From Marisa cornuarietis (lineage: Eukaryota; Mollusca; Gastropoda; Architaenioglossa; Ampullariidae), in contig SMMW01000071.1 of the NCBI GenBank assembly GCA_004794655.1, positions 193,501 through 257,500 on the forward strand: 64,000 nt of DNA, written 5' to 3'. This document shows, piece by piece, positions 28,501 through 40,500 of this stretch; positions within the stretch are counted from its first letter, which is position 1, and the number at the start of each line of letters is the position of its first letter. Position numbers and translations under genes: made by a program. The notes below the pieces were generated by a model that was not told the DNA's origin, ran no database searches, and saw only the letters and a list, made by a program, of their open reading frames with translations.

Positions 28501-31500
28501 ACACATAATAGCACACTCTACCATGTAACTTCCCCTCCTCAGCATGCAGCAACAGATGCTAGCACATACACCTCAGCAAATAATAGTACACCCTGCCACC
28601 TAACAGTTCTTTCTCAACATGCAACAAAAGACACCAGCGTGTAACAGTGGACCCTACCAAGTAAAAATCCACCCCTTCCCCTTTAACATGCGACCAGACC
28701 CCAGCGGGGAAACAGCCCTGCAATGGCGTTGAACAGCTACAAAGGGGTAAAAGGAGGTGGGGGTGGGGGCAGTGCGGAATCCCTACTGCTTCTCTTCTGC
28801 CGCGTGCAGCTGGGTGTCAGGCAGCTTCCTTACACGTGTTTCTGCCATCTCGGGCTTGCCTCAAGCCAGACCAAAGCTGGGTGGCACTGACATGAAACGG
28901 CATGAAGGCTCTATGAATGAAGGGAAATGCGAGATGAAAGACGAGCAGGTTGTGTTGAGACTGCCGCGCGTCTTCTTCCTTCCTCTCCACCCAGCCCTTT
29001 CCCTTTCAGACGCCGCCCAGCATCTCCATGGTAACGGAGTGTGCACCACGTTTAGCCATCAAGGGAGCTACCCTCTCCAACAAGGCTGGCAGAATGCTGC
29101 AAGGAACAGCGCATTAATCCATCGGGTGCCATGGCGAGGTGATTGAGAGTGGAAAGATTATAATCGTTGATGACCTGATCAGAGAAACTGATACTTCTAC
29201 GCTTGATGCCACTGACACGCAGAGTGGCCATGTGAACAAATGTGCAGAGTAGCCATGTCAACAGACACCCAGTGGCCATGTGAACAAAGACGTTCAACTT
29301 CCATGTGAACAGACATGGAGAATGGCCATGAAACGTGAAGTGGTCATGTGAACAGAGACGTCCATGTGTGTAATAAATAGTCATATTATTATTATTACTG
29401 TACTTTCACTGTACAACCACAAAGAGAAAACTGCATTAGGCAAAATGTTTTTGTTACTATATGCTCTGTCTCCTCTAGGAACTTTTTAAATATAAACATC
29501 TATTTTACAGACTACAGACAGCGTAGTGGCAGAGCATAGTTTTCGTGCACCTAATTACAAAAAGGCGGACTGTGATGATTCCGATGACAGCAGTGCCAAG
29601 CAGGCTGGGACTGGACACCTTTGCAAAACACACTGTGGCGAAGCCACTGCTTGACCAAATAGAGCAGGCTAAGTTTTCTGTAGATAATTCTGAATGGCCC
29701 ACGAATGTTATATAAGTATCAAAATGCCCCTTGGATGCCCTTAAGGAGGCCTACTTCCGACAGCTCAGTCGGCTGGGGAAGTGTTGCTGCACCACATGGG
29801 TATCGAACCAACGTGCCTCTCCATTTGGACGCCAGCGCTCTGACCACTCGACTATCCACTTTCCCATTCTGTCCTATTCTTCTGTGGTATTGGGGAGGGG
29901 CCGACCTGTGGTTGGACGCCGCTATACCCACCTAGACGTTTTGATTTAACTTAACAGTCGCTGTATCCTTTCTCTGCAAGTCGTACTTGTGACACAAAGC
30001 AGTCAGTTCAGCAAGAATGTAAAGTGATTCTCTCCCCCTATTCCTTCAACACATTACTAATCCAAAAGAGCGAAAAGAGTCTAATGTAAGCAAGACCAGG
30101 AGCACTGAGCCTAACGTGTCTGTGAGCAGACGTTAGATGCTTGTGAACTCCGTGTATCAAAGTGACAGCCCAGGGAAAGGCGGAGTGGGTGGGTAGGTGT
30201 ACCAGGTGCTGAGGAAGGGGTTCACTCAGGCCCTGGTCATTCAGTCAGACATTTTTTCCCACAGCTGGGCTGCATGAAGGTTCGCTTCTCACATAACAAG
30301 AAAAGGAGTGCAAACACTCAGGCAGCCCATTCCACGGAAGGACTGTTCTGCTGTGTTTCACGTTTCTGCGACAGCTGATACCAAAAACTGCAGGTGGAAG
30401 CAGGCTTCCCATGACTCGGTGCATGCAACCTCTCCGCTCACTACACACGGCGGTATGCGTAGCTACTAGCTAAAACGTCAGTGCTCAGAAACACTATAGC
30501 CGTGTTGCCATAGCAACGCAAGGTCGTAATCATTTAAATCTTAAGAGTCACCGAAACACTACAGCCGCAAAGCAAGATCGTATCACTTGTATCTTAAACT
30601 ACCCAGCAAACACACGAGCATGCCACCCAAGTGTTCAAAGAATACAAAACCCTGAAAATGTCAAGTTAGTGCACAAAGCTCAAAGAAAAGCGCGCGCACA
30701 CACACACACACATATATATATATACACTGACCAAGCACTGGCCAGTAATGATGCAAAGACAAACCTGAGGTGGTTGCTGGTACTCATGCTGCAGAGTACA
30801 GGACAGTTGAGCTACAAGGTGCACGTTAAAGGTGGGCTACAAGGCCGAGTCACCGCCCCCACGATGATGAGGGACAGCGGGGGAGGATAGGGGCACCGCC
30901 AGCGATAACCACGACAGCTCTTGTGCTTGTGCCGGCAGCTGGACAGACGGACAGCGGGGCCACGACGTCACCTCACGGCATGCACCCAACGATTGCGCTG
31001 CTGCTTTCAGAGGCCGCATGCGCACGCCTGAGAGATGCACGTGCAGTAAGTACCGGCCTGTAGAGCCTGCCGTGTGCTATAACTCCCCCACCCCCTCTCT
31101 CGCCCCCGCCGCCATCAGATGCACATACCGACGCAAGCGCGTGTACGCAGGCAGAAAGAGTGGCGGTGGTGGGCTGATGTTCATTGCTCCTGCCCGGGTT
31201 AAGGTGAAGGTATATCACAACGACCCACAGGTGAGGGGAAAAGGCAGGTCAGGACTTGAAGAAATTTTGATGCGCCTTTTTTCATTGTTTTTGTTGTTCG
31301 TCTCTGGTCAATGATCTCTGTTCAAGAGCCAGACAACGCGGCAAACCCCTCAACCCACCCAAGAAATACTGTTTTGATGATGCAGGCGCTTGGTTCTGTG
31401 ATCTTCATCACGCAGGCTGCCACAAAGAAGTGAGGGGGTGGGGGCGTGGTGCGTGTGTTTTGAGACGCCAGAAGGGCGCTATGAGGAATGTAGAGGAGAT

Positions 31501-34500
31501 ACAAGGCTACCTTAGCTGACTGCCTGGCGTTAAGCACCCAGCTAGAGTCTAGCAGCCAGTCGTGCGTCGAACGTCCGCCGGCCGCACCCTGACCGACCTC
31601 TCACCTCACGTGACCACAGGTCGCACAGCTTGGGGCTGTGCCCCTCCATTTCTCTCGTTTCACACTTACATAGCGCGCGCGCGCGCGCGTGTGTGTATCG
31701 GTGGGTAAAGTTGAGACCGGTGTACAGTCTTTTGTGGTTATGCACTGGCTACCAGCGATGGACGATCTGTGAATTATCACCCATACTTGGTCAGAATGAC
31801 ACCTGTCCCTCCAGTGTGTGGCGACAAGCTGGGTGCAGCAGACTGCCCTGTAGGAAGTGGCTCACAGACATACAGTTGCTGACAACATGCACAGTATTCA
31901 CCACACCTATACAGCACCTCCTGCACCTCTGTTGCGGAAGAGGCATTGTCATCAAAGACGGCTGGTGTGAACAGGGCCTTGTGCTATTGACCTCACAGCA
32001 TATCAGGATAGCACAAACTTCTTCTTCTTGAAATGAGTGTTGGGCGGGTCTAGTTTGAAGAGTCGGGTGGAGAGAAATGTTGTGGGTGAACCGCGTACAT
32101 CAGACAGGATGGAGACGAGGGCTGACAAAGTTTCTGACATTGCCGCCTCTCTGACTGTATCGTGTAATCCACCAGCACAAGGCGTGGCGGTCCTCACAAC
32201 CATCTCCTTTCTCACCCAAACAATTTATTCATTCTTTTTTGTCTGGACCGTAGCCAAGAGACTTACTATTTTTAGCATCCCGATGATGCTCTAATGTTTT
32301 GGTTGTTTTTATGAGTCACCAAATATAGCAATAATTGCAGAGATGAATGCAGCTGAATAAATGTGCCACAAGCAAACAAAACGCATGGTGGCATCCCCCC
32401 CCCACACTCACACACCACGGCCTCATCTGTAAATGAGGTACATCCCACCACCACCCCGCTCATCAAAATGACTTGTCTGAAAACAGGTGAGTCTCAGGTG
32501 CTACACATCACAATGACTCTTATGACAACAAGTAAGTCTCAGATAGAACACAACACATGAAAGATTTGGAGCCCTAAGCGAAAGCTTGACACTTGAACTG
32601 TCAAGTGCCTAACACTTGACATTTCCAACTATCTTCTGAATACCAGATCTAAGTGTTTTGTCTTCAGAAAACTAGGAAGAAGAGTTTACTGATCGATGGT
32701 GCAATGATATGACTTCACTGCAGAACATCACTGCTGGCCTAAAAGTCTCTGACTTCTCTATGCTGCCTGCTGTGTACATGTATTAACCGTGGATTATCAT
32801 ATTGTTACCAACATCATTTTCAGTACTAGAACACAGTGAACATCTGTGTAATTCCCTTCATACCAGTCCATCTGAGCACAGACCTGTCATCACTTACACA
32901 CTGTCACTACATTAACCTCAACACAAAGCTGTCATCACTCACATACTGTTACTCCCTTAAGCCCCGCTGCTGAAAGTTGTGTGGATTGTTTAACTTTAAC
33001 ATTGTTGATACACTTTAAAGATGTACATCACATTTGAATGAATAACCATGTCTCAACCACTTCTGTTACTGACCATACCTCAGCTACTTCCCCATCACTG
33101 ACCATACCTCAACCACTACCTGTCACTGACCACACTTGATATACCTCTTGTCTTTGAAGGTACTCTTTCTACCTCAACCGTTTGTGTCTCTGACCATACC
33201 TCAACCACTTACCATCACTGACTGTGCCTGAAACACCTGTCTCTCATAGGGAAGCCAAAGCTCTATTAATTAACCCTCTAACGGCCACTGGGGTCTATAT
33301 GGCTATTTATAAAACGCAAACTGCTTATCTCAACATTTTGAAATTTCTTTTTTTACACTTTCGTGGCGGACTCATTGTGGATGAAATGAATTTTCAAATA
33401 TCTCCAAAAATCTTAGCCCAAATTAAAATTATATCCTTAACCACCGGTGGGGTCCGTATGGACCCAGGTATAAATGCCACACGCTTACGGATGAATTCCA
33501 AGAAATAAACATCACGTCATCCAAATTTTCCCCCTCGCCTGTGTGTGCCTGACCTAATGATACCTTTGTGTCGAATTACTCACAGTGTCCCTTTAGAACC
33601 TATTTTGGTGTCCACTTCCCCTCTTTCTTCAGTTAAGAAAATGCCGGGGCCAACCCGATATGGCAATAGGAACATGGACACAATCGCTTCCTCATTCAAA
33701 CTCTTCATGAAAAAGAGTATTTGTGACATCATTATAAAATGGACAAACAAGGAGGGCGAACTAGTTTATGGTGAAAACTGGAAGATGACCAACAATGAAT
33801 CTGAGTGCTTTATGGATATAGTGATTTTGGCGAGTGTCTTTAAAGCTCAGGATGAGCTATTTTTATAAAAGCGATGCCCAAAGCTAGATTCATGCAATTA
33901 AGGAGAGTGCTTTGATTTGATGCTGCTGTTGAAAGACATCAAAGGCGACCCGATGAAAAGCTATCACCAATCTCTAAAATATTTGATGTTTGGATAGACA
34001 ACTTGAAAGAATGTTACGAACCCTCAGAAAATGTGACTGTTGATGAACAATAATATTAGTCATCTTTAGGGGCAGATGTCCTTTCAAACAATACCTTCCC
34101 AGCAAGTCACGGAAATATGGTATAAAAATCTAGGTCTGCTGTGACAGCACATCTTGTTTTGAATTGCCAAGTATACACAGGAAGAAGACTTGATCAACCA
34201 AGAGAACAGAATCAGGGTGGAAAAGTTGTGCTGGACATGATTTTTTGGGTTGGAAAATAGTGGAAGGAACGTTACGAGTGACAACTTCTTCACTAGCTTT
34301 GGGATAGGAGAGAAACCTTGCTAAGAAAAGAGATTCCATGTGCTCTTACAGAAACAAAAGCGAGGCAAACAAATACTACACTCTTTGCTTTTCATGATCA
34401 TGGGAGGCTGGTTTCTTATTGCACAAAGAAAGGCAAGGTAGTAGTTACTTTTAGCATTCCTCATGATGAAGCGGATGTTGCCAACACCACATTAGAGAAA

Positions 34501-37500
34501 AAGCCTCACTTGATTTTGGACTACAAGACAAAAGATGACATCAACACAATGGACCAACTGGTTCGCTACTACACCAGGAAATGAAAGACAAAAAGATGGT
34601 CTATGGTAATCTACTACAACATGGTGGATACCAGCACCTTGAATGCCTACACTGTCTGGTCTTTCCTAAACCCCAGGTGGCAACGCGGAAAAGTCACAAA
34701 CGGCGAATCTCCCTGAGAAAACTGGGCAAGGAGCTTGCTGTTCTAGTGAAGAAGAATGACCCGGGGAGAATAGGGCACACTATACATCAGCTCCATTATG
34801 TTCCCAGCCTTCAACAGCTGCACAGAATACAACTCCATTTCCAAGAAAATGACAGTGCTATTTGTTTTGCCCAAGATCAAATGACAAGAAAGTTAGAGAC
34901 ATGCAAAGCTTGTATGTGACTTAGGTGATCGGCAGTAATCAGATTTTTTCAGCCTGAATAATCTTGACTTTTGTGACAATAGCAGAATAGAGGCCTAATG
35001 AAAACAATATCTGTTGTTTTTTTTCAGTCTTAGGAAGAAAGGTCTGATCAAATCTTGCAATACAAACTCTTTGTATCTTTTTATAACATATTATTATATT
35101 TTGTAATTGTAATTTGTGGTACGTGTTAATTATGCTGATTTTCATGTTTGAATAAAATAGGTATTGCATTTTCCCCAGTGTGTGCGCTTTTATCATGAAA
35201 ATTAATGGCAAAAAGGTAAGTGTGATGGCAAAATGGCATGTGTGGTTAACACTCTAAAAATTTCACTGCCGTTATAGGGTTATGCGGCATTTCAAAACTC
35301 AGTGGAAAAAACCAACACAACCTGCGATCTGATGACAATATGCTCGACCTCAGACACCACCAGCAGACTATCATCATCTTTTGCATGAACACTGGACACT
35401 GCTAGCTGCATTCACATGTACCACCTGGAGTTGTCATACCCTGTCCACTGCTCATGCAAGACAGGCCCCACAAACTCTTATGTCCTGCAGTTCCTCCTGT
35501 TTCACAAACAGGTACAAGCATAGCTATGTCTTCAGGAAACCACACTGGCAGAATAACTCTAGGGCACCAAAATAAAACTGGAAAAGCTAGACCACTTCCT
35601 ACTGGCAACAAAATGAACAGTCTGACCGCCATGCTCCTTGCAATGCAGAAGGAGAATACAGTGCCGTGTTACCAGACGAACACATCTCTCATGTATGTAT
35701 CTTGGAATGCTATGTAAATCACCAACCTCTTTCATGATACTGTATTTACACAACGTGGTTCTCCACAAAATTTATTCACCTCTCAAAACCCTCAAAGTGA
35801 AATATTTAATAATAATAATCACATTTATATTTGTGCTTATATATATGTCTAATATATCTAATGAAATCTGATTTTTGCATTTATCATTATTGCTTATTAT
35901 TATTATTTAGATGTTGGGATTACAAATTATACTTTCTAATTGTACTTTTGAACACTTTTATTCTTTCAGATTGCAGCAAAGAGTCTGCTGAATGTATATG
36001 TAAAATGTTAACGCTTTCACTTGATGACATTATTGGTTTTATGGAGTAAGAGACTTGAACCATTTAAATCTGACATCCTGAACTGTGAAAAAGCAAAAGG
36101 CTCTGAGCATACATTTCCCTTTCATTCCACACAGATTCTGATGTATCAAAACTAAGCACAAATATGTCTTGTTACCTATTTTTATCAAAGACTTCCCACA
36201 TTTTGATTGATTCAAGAGTTGATTTATGCAGATTTGTACTACAAGAAAAGTATTTACGCTTCACTCTCATTGAAATGCATTGCATAAAAAAAATTTTCTA
36301 CATTAGCATTCATCAAATTTGTTTTGGCTGAAATAATTCACATTTTTTAAAATTTACATAAAACTGATGCAAAAATGTGGAATGTTTATGCCTCGACAAC
36401 AGAAAAAGGTGCCAAATGCTAAGAATAGTTCAGCAGAGTAAGCTCCAGGGGATGTCGATAAATGCTCTTTTATTCATTTTAAACATATATGAACCACAAA
36501 AATAAAAGCAAGGTTTAAGGAGCACACATCCTAAACCCTTGCATTTACTTCACAAGACATTAAGTTGCAAGCATATGCACACTTCTCCCAAAGAAACAAT
36601 TCCTCATCTAACCTTGCTGAGGCCAACTCTGTAATTTAGTCTGTCCACATCCAGATTGTCCAGCACTTGCAAAACAGCCTGAAACAGCAGTCAACACCAC
36701 ACATTATACAACAGCAGGTCCAACAGCAAAAGCTTGAAGCATTTCTATGATTCTGGAACAGCCACATTTACAGAACAAGAATGAAGGATTTGTGACTTCT
36801 TGCAGTGCTGGAAGCTAATGTTGTACTATCCTGCACTGCTACAATATTAAGATGATGAAACATAAGTTGCTGAGATCACCTGGCAGTGTTAAAACTAACC
36901 TGCTTCTCATCCATATCAGACATTGAGCGAGACAAGGTGCCTGCTGCTGAGTGAAACTTTTGCAAAAACTCTCCAAACTGCATGAATTCTGGGAAGCCTG
37001 CAATGAGAGAAGATCAAGAGATACCAAGAGATCAGTGGTGAGCTGCACAAGACATTTCCACTTTTAAACACGTTTAGGCCTTAAAACCTTTTTAGTTAAA
37101 ACATTTATTTAAATGCAACATAAGCACAAGTCGAGAACTTTTCAAACTAAAATTATTTTAAATAAAAACATTTCAGCTGAACTTCTGCTCCTACTAAGAA
37201 ACAGCTTCTTCTCCTTCTAGTTCACTATGCTATACTCTCAGGCTAGCCTTCAAGATGAATGATCAGTGTCTTCCAAGTCTCTTTTGCTCCCATAGAGCTT
37301 TCTTGCGAGTTGGGTGCTTATTGGCCACATTACATTTCTCTCTCTGCATTCACTAGGGAGCATTACTGGAGAATGTATATGAGCGCATTATGCATGAACA
37401 GAATAATACAATACTGTCAGTCAATGAACATTCATATCCAACTACAATTCGTTTATTTTAGAAATCAAGGATTTGAGCATTGTGCTGTCATAAGCAGTCG

Positions 37501-40500
37501 TTGACAATATCTTCAATAATTTTGACATCAATTTGTTGACATCCGAACTGCTAAAGCAATTTACTGGCGTTTCATTTCGTCACAGGGTCTCTTGTCAGCT
37601 TGTTTTTTGCATGATCAGACGTGATAACCACAGTCTTTGCTGTTAAAATTGATTTAGCAAACTCAGATCACCTGAGAGCTGTTTAAATTTAGAAGAGAAA
37701 ACATGTTTTAAAATGTTACTAAAACATTTGTGGAACACTTCTTAATGATATGATATAGGAGCAATTTTTAAAAAGTTCTAAATCTGCTTCTTAAGAACAG
37801 CTTTAAGTTTTAGAAACATGTGATGTTGGCTGCAGGAAATCATTAAAGTCCTCACAGTCATCAAGATGTCACAATAATCTGACAATGCTGAGTTTTAAAA
37901 AGGCAAACCATGTACAAACTGTTCTAAAATTTAATGCAGTTGTGATGCAGAAGTCACGTGGTCATGATCTAATCTAAGAACATTTCTAAACACCTAATGC
38001 ATTTCTCCTCCCCCAGCCACCACAAACTCCACCCCTACCAAAAAAAAAAAACACCAAAGATTTTGAAAAATTTCAACATAATGACACAGATGCTCTGACA
38101 TTCTGCCTTCAACAATCAAGGGACTAAAAGCAAAGTCATCAGAGTGAAGTACACACCTTGTCTATGTAGGCGAAGAGCATCAAGGATTTCAAAGCCACGA
38201 AGCTGTAAGCGGAGCAAAGGTATGTTGACCTGAACATCATCCAAACTAGATTTTTCTCGTAGTTCACACAACCCAGCTGTCTGCTGAGGGAGAAAGCAGA
38301 AGACAAAGTGCGGCTGTGTCTTACGCAGCATTTCCATCACGGAATCCTGTCAGGCAAATGTAATAGAAAAATATGTCATCAGCAGAAAGCAGGACATAAC
38401 AAAGCCATACCATGAAAAACACCAGGCACCATTCACAGCACAGTCACAGAGATGGAGCCAGTCACCAGACTACAGCACAGTCTTAGAGATCCAGTAACCT
38501 GACTATTTACAACACAGTCATAGAGATCCAGTCACCACACATTGCCTAAGAATGGAGATGGAGTGTCTAGCAGAGCATAGGTATGTGGCGTTACTTCCTC
38601 ATTTTTCAGGCTTTTCAGGTCACAGATATTCAGCTACTGCACATCTGTAAAATCCTTTGGATTCATAAAAAACAACTCCAACCCCCTTAAAAATGTAACA
38701 ATATCAACTAAAAGTAGTTTAGAATGTCTGGGGTAGTGCAAATCTGTGCATCTCCCACAATAATCCTGAACAAGAAAAAAGACAGCAGCAGATCTTTGGC
38801 TTTTCCAGTACAGGGAGGTGGGAAAGGTGAACAAAGACTCACAACTTGCAACTTGACTTGAATGCTGATGGACTTCCTCTTGAGCGCGGCGGTGCCAGAC
38901 ATGAAGGTCCTTCTCATGCTGCCGACACGGCGCAGGGTGGTAGACCCCTCCATGCCAGCAACTGATCCGCTGACAAAACCACCAAGAGCCCCCTTGATGC
39001 TGCCAAACAGCTCGCTAATGGCTGTCCTGCAGAGAACATGACAGACATTCTGTAGTCACATGATCCCTGAAGCTGCTGACCACAGCTGGCAATGACAATG
39101 CCTTACAAGGATGATTAGAGTAAGAACAACTTCCAGAAGGATACAAATCTTCTCGCTTCTTACTTTTATTACATCTTCATGTAAACTTTAGCTAAGTGGC
39201 TATAAAGTATGACAACTCCGCTCTTCGTCTGACGACCGTATCCTAACTGTTCCTGTCACCAGAACAACAACATATGGTCACAGGACAATGGAACTCTCTC
39301 CCTTTCCATATCCGCCACCTTCCTACAACTGAATCTTTCAAATCTGCACTGAAAACGCACCTCTTCCTTGAGCATTACTCCTAACATAGTCCACACAATG
39401 CTCGTCCTTCTTAACCCCCCCCTTCCCTCTTGCTACTTTACCCATCTTTCTCGCAGAATCACTATATTTCTCTGTTCCTGTTACTTGATGCCTTTTGTTT
39501 TCTGTTTCGTCGTCAATACTGTCATTTTCTTTCGTCCCCTTTGTTTTGTATCTACTTTGTCCACGTCTCTTCCTCGTTTTAAGCGCTAAGAGCATGCTCT
39601 CTATGAGTGTGAATATGCGCTATACAAATCTTCACTATTATTATTATTATTAAAAAGCTGAGAAAGAGTAAGAGAGTGTGCACATGTGAGGAGCTTAGCT
39701 AAGTGGCTATAAAGTATGAAAACACTGAGAAAGAGTAAGAGTGTGTGCACATGTGAGGAGTGGATGTATCCATGACAATACTTTGTCAGATAACTTATAT
39801 CTTACGCATATCAGCCCACACAGGTACTTACTGTGTACACAGCTAGCCCACCACACATAATCAACATACTCTTTACACAGCTACACCAAGATGTTATTCA
39901 CACAGACTAGTTCACACAGGCTCAAGGTATTATTCATACAGTTTACTTCACACAGGCATGGCATTATTCACACAGACTAGTTCACATTGACTCAAGGTAT
40001 TATTCACACAGGCTCAAGGTACTCACTGTTTAGAGCCCTGCAGCAAGATGGTGGAATTCTTTGAGATTGGGTTATCACGACAAATACGAAGCCATCCTGT
40101 GGCATTATACTGAACAGGTGCTGTGCCCTGGTTATGATTCAGAATAAAGGTCTGTCCAAGGGAACCTTTCCGCAGTAAAGTGTCTTCTGCAAACATAAGC
40201 AGTCTTCTGGCAACACTCCCATCATCTGCATGTTATGCAAGCATCATAAGCATACCTTTGTAATAGATTCCTTGATTCACCTTAGCATGACCATACGTAA
40301 CTAAATGTTATGTACAGGACTTTCACATTTTGCTCATCTTAGCCTCTAAACTTTTTCAAAGTTGACTCATGGTAAGGGATAGAAATCCATACAGGTGCAA
40401 AACGTTTTTTTTTAAAACAAAGAAATGTGGATAATTTTTCATGCAGTAATTTATAAATGAAAGCATATCAGAGTTGCTAAAATCTTATATTTACATCAAC

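Larger units (their letters stand above)
28720..32250. promoter_or_regulatory. GC- and CpG-rich segment, possible internal promoter
   Basis: This part of the intron is much richer in GC and CpG than its surroundings. It holds a perfect X-box (30504-30517), alternating purine-pyrimidine tracts and a GGTAACGG half site. An internal start for a rod-only myosin transcript or for an antisense RNA is possible. No first exon could be fixed. Confidence 0.3.
25133..36612. other. Largest intron, 11.5 kb, rich in repeats
   Basis: Contains, in order, a possible cassette exon (25277-25360), a tandem array (26074-26250), a foldback element (26362-27123), a degenerate array (28180-28700), a GC-rich segment (28.7-32.2 kb) with a SINE and an X-box, a degenerate 29-bp array (33040-33230) and a piggyBac relic (33270-35283). 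No complete independent gene is visible. Confidence 0.7.

Noticed and set aside
28757..29146. Plus-strand open frame of 129 codons in the CpG-rich segment
   Set aside because: No recognisable domain; GC-rich sequence gives open frames by chance.
29735..29900. A functional tRNA gene
   Set aside because: A and B boxes are present but no paired acceptor stem or complete cloverleaf is visible; SINE is the better call.
31630..32031. Plus-strand open frame of 133 codons
   Set aside because: GC-rich intron sequence; no motif, no splice context, and composition explains the open frame.
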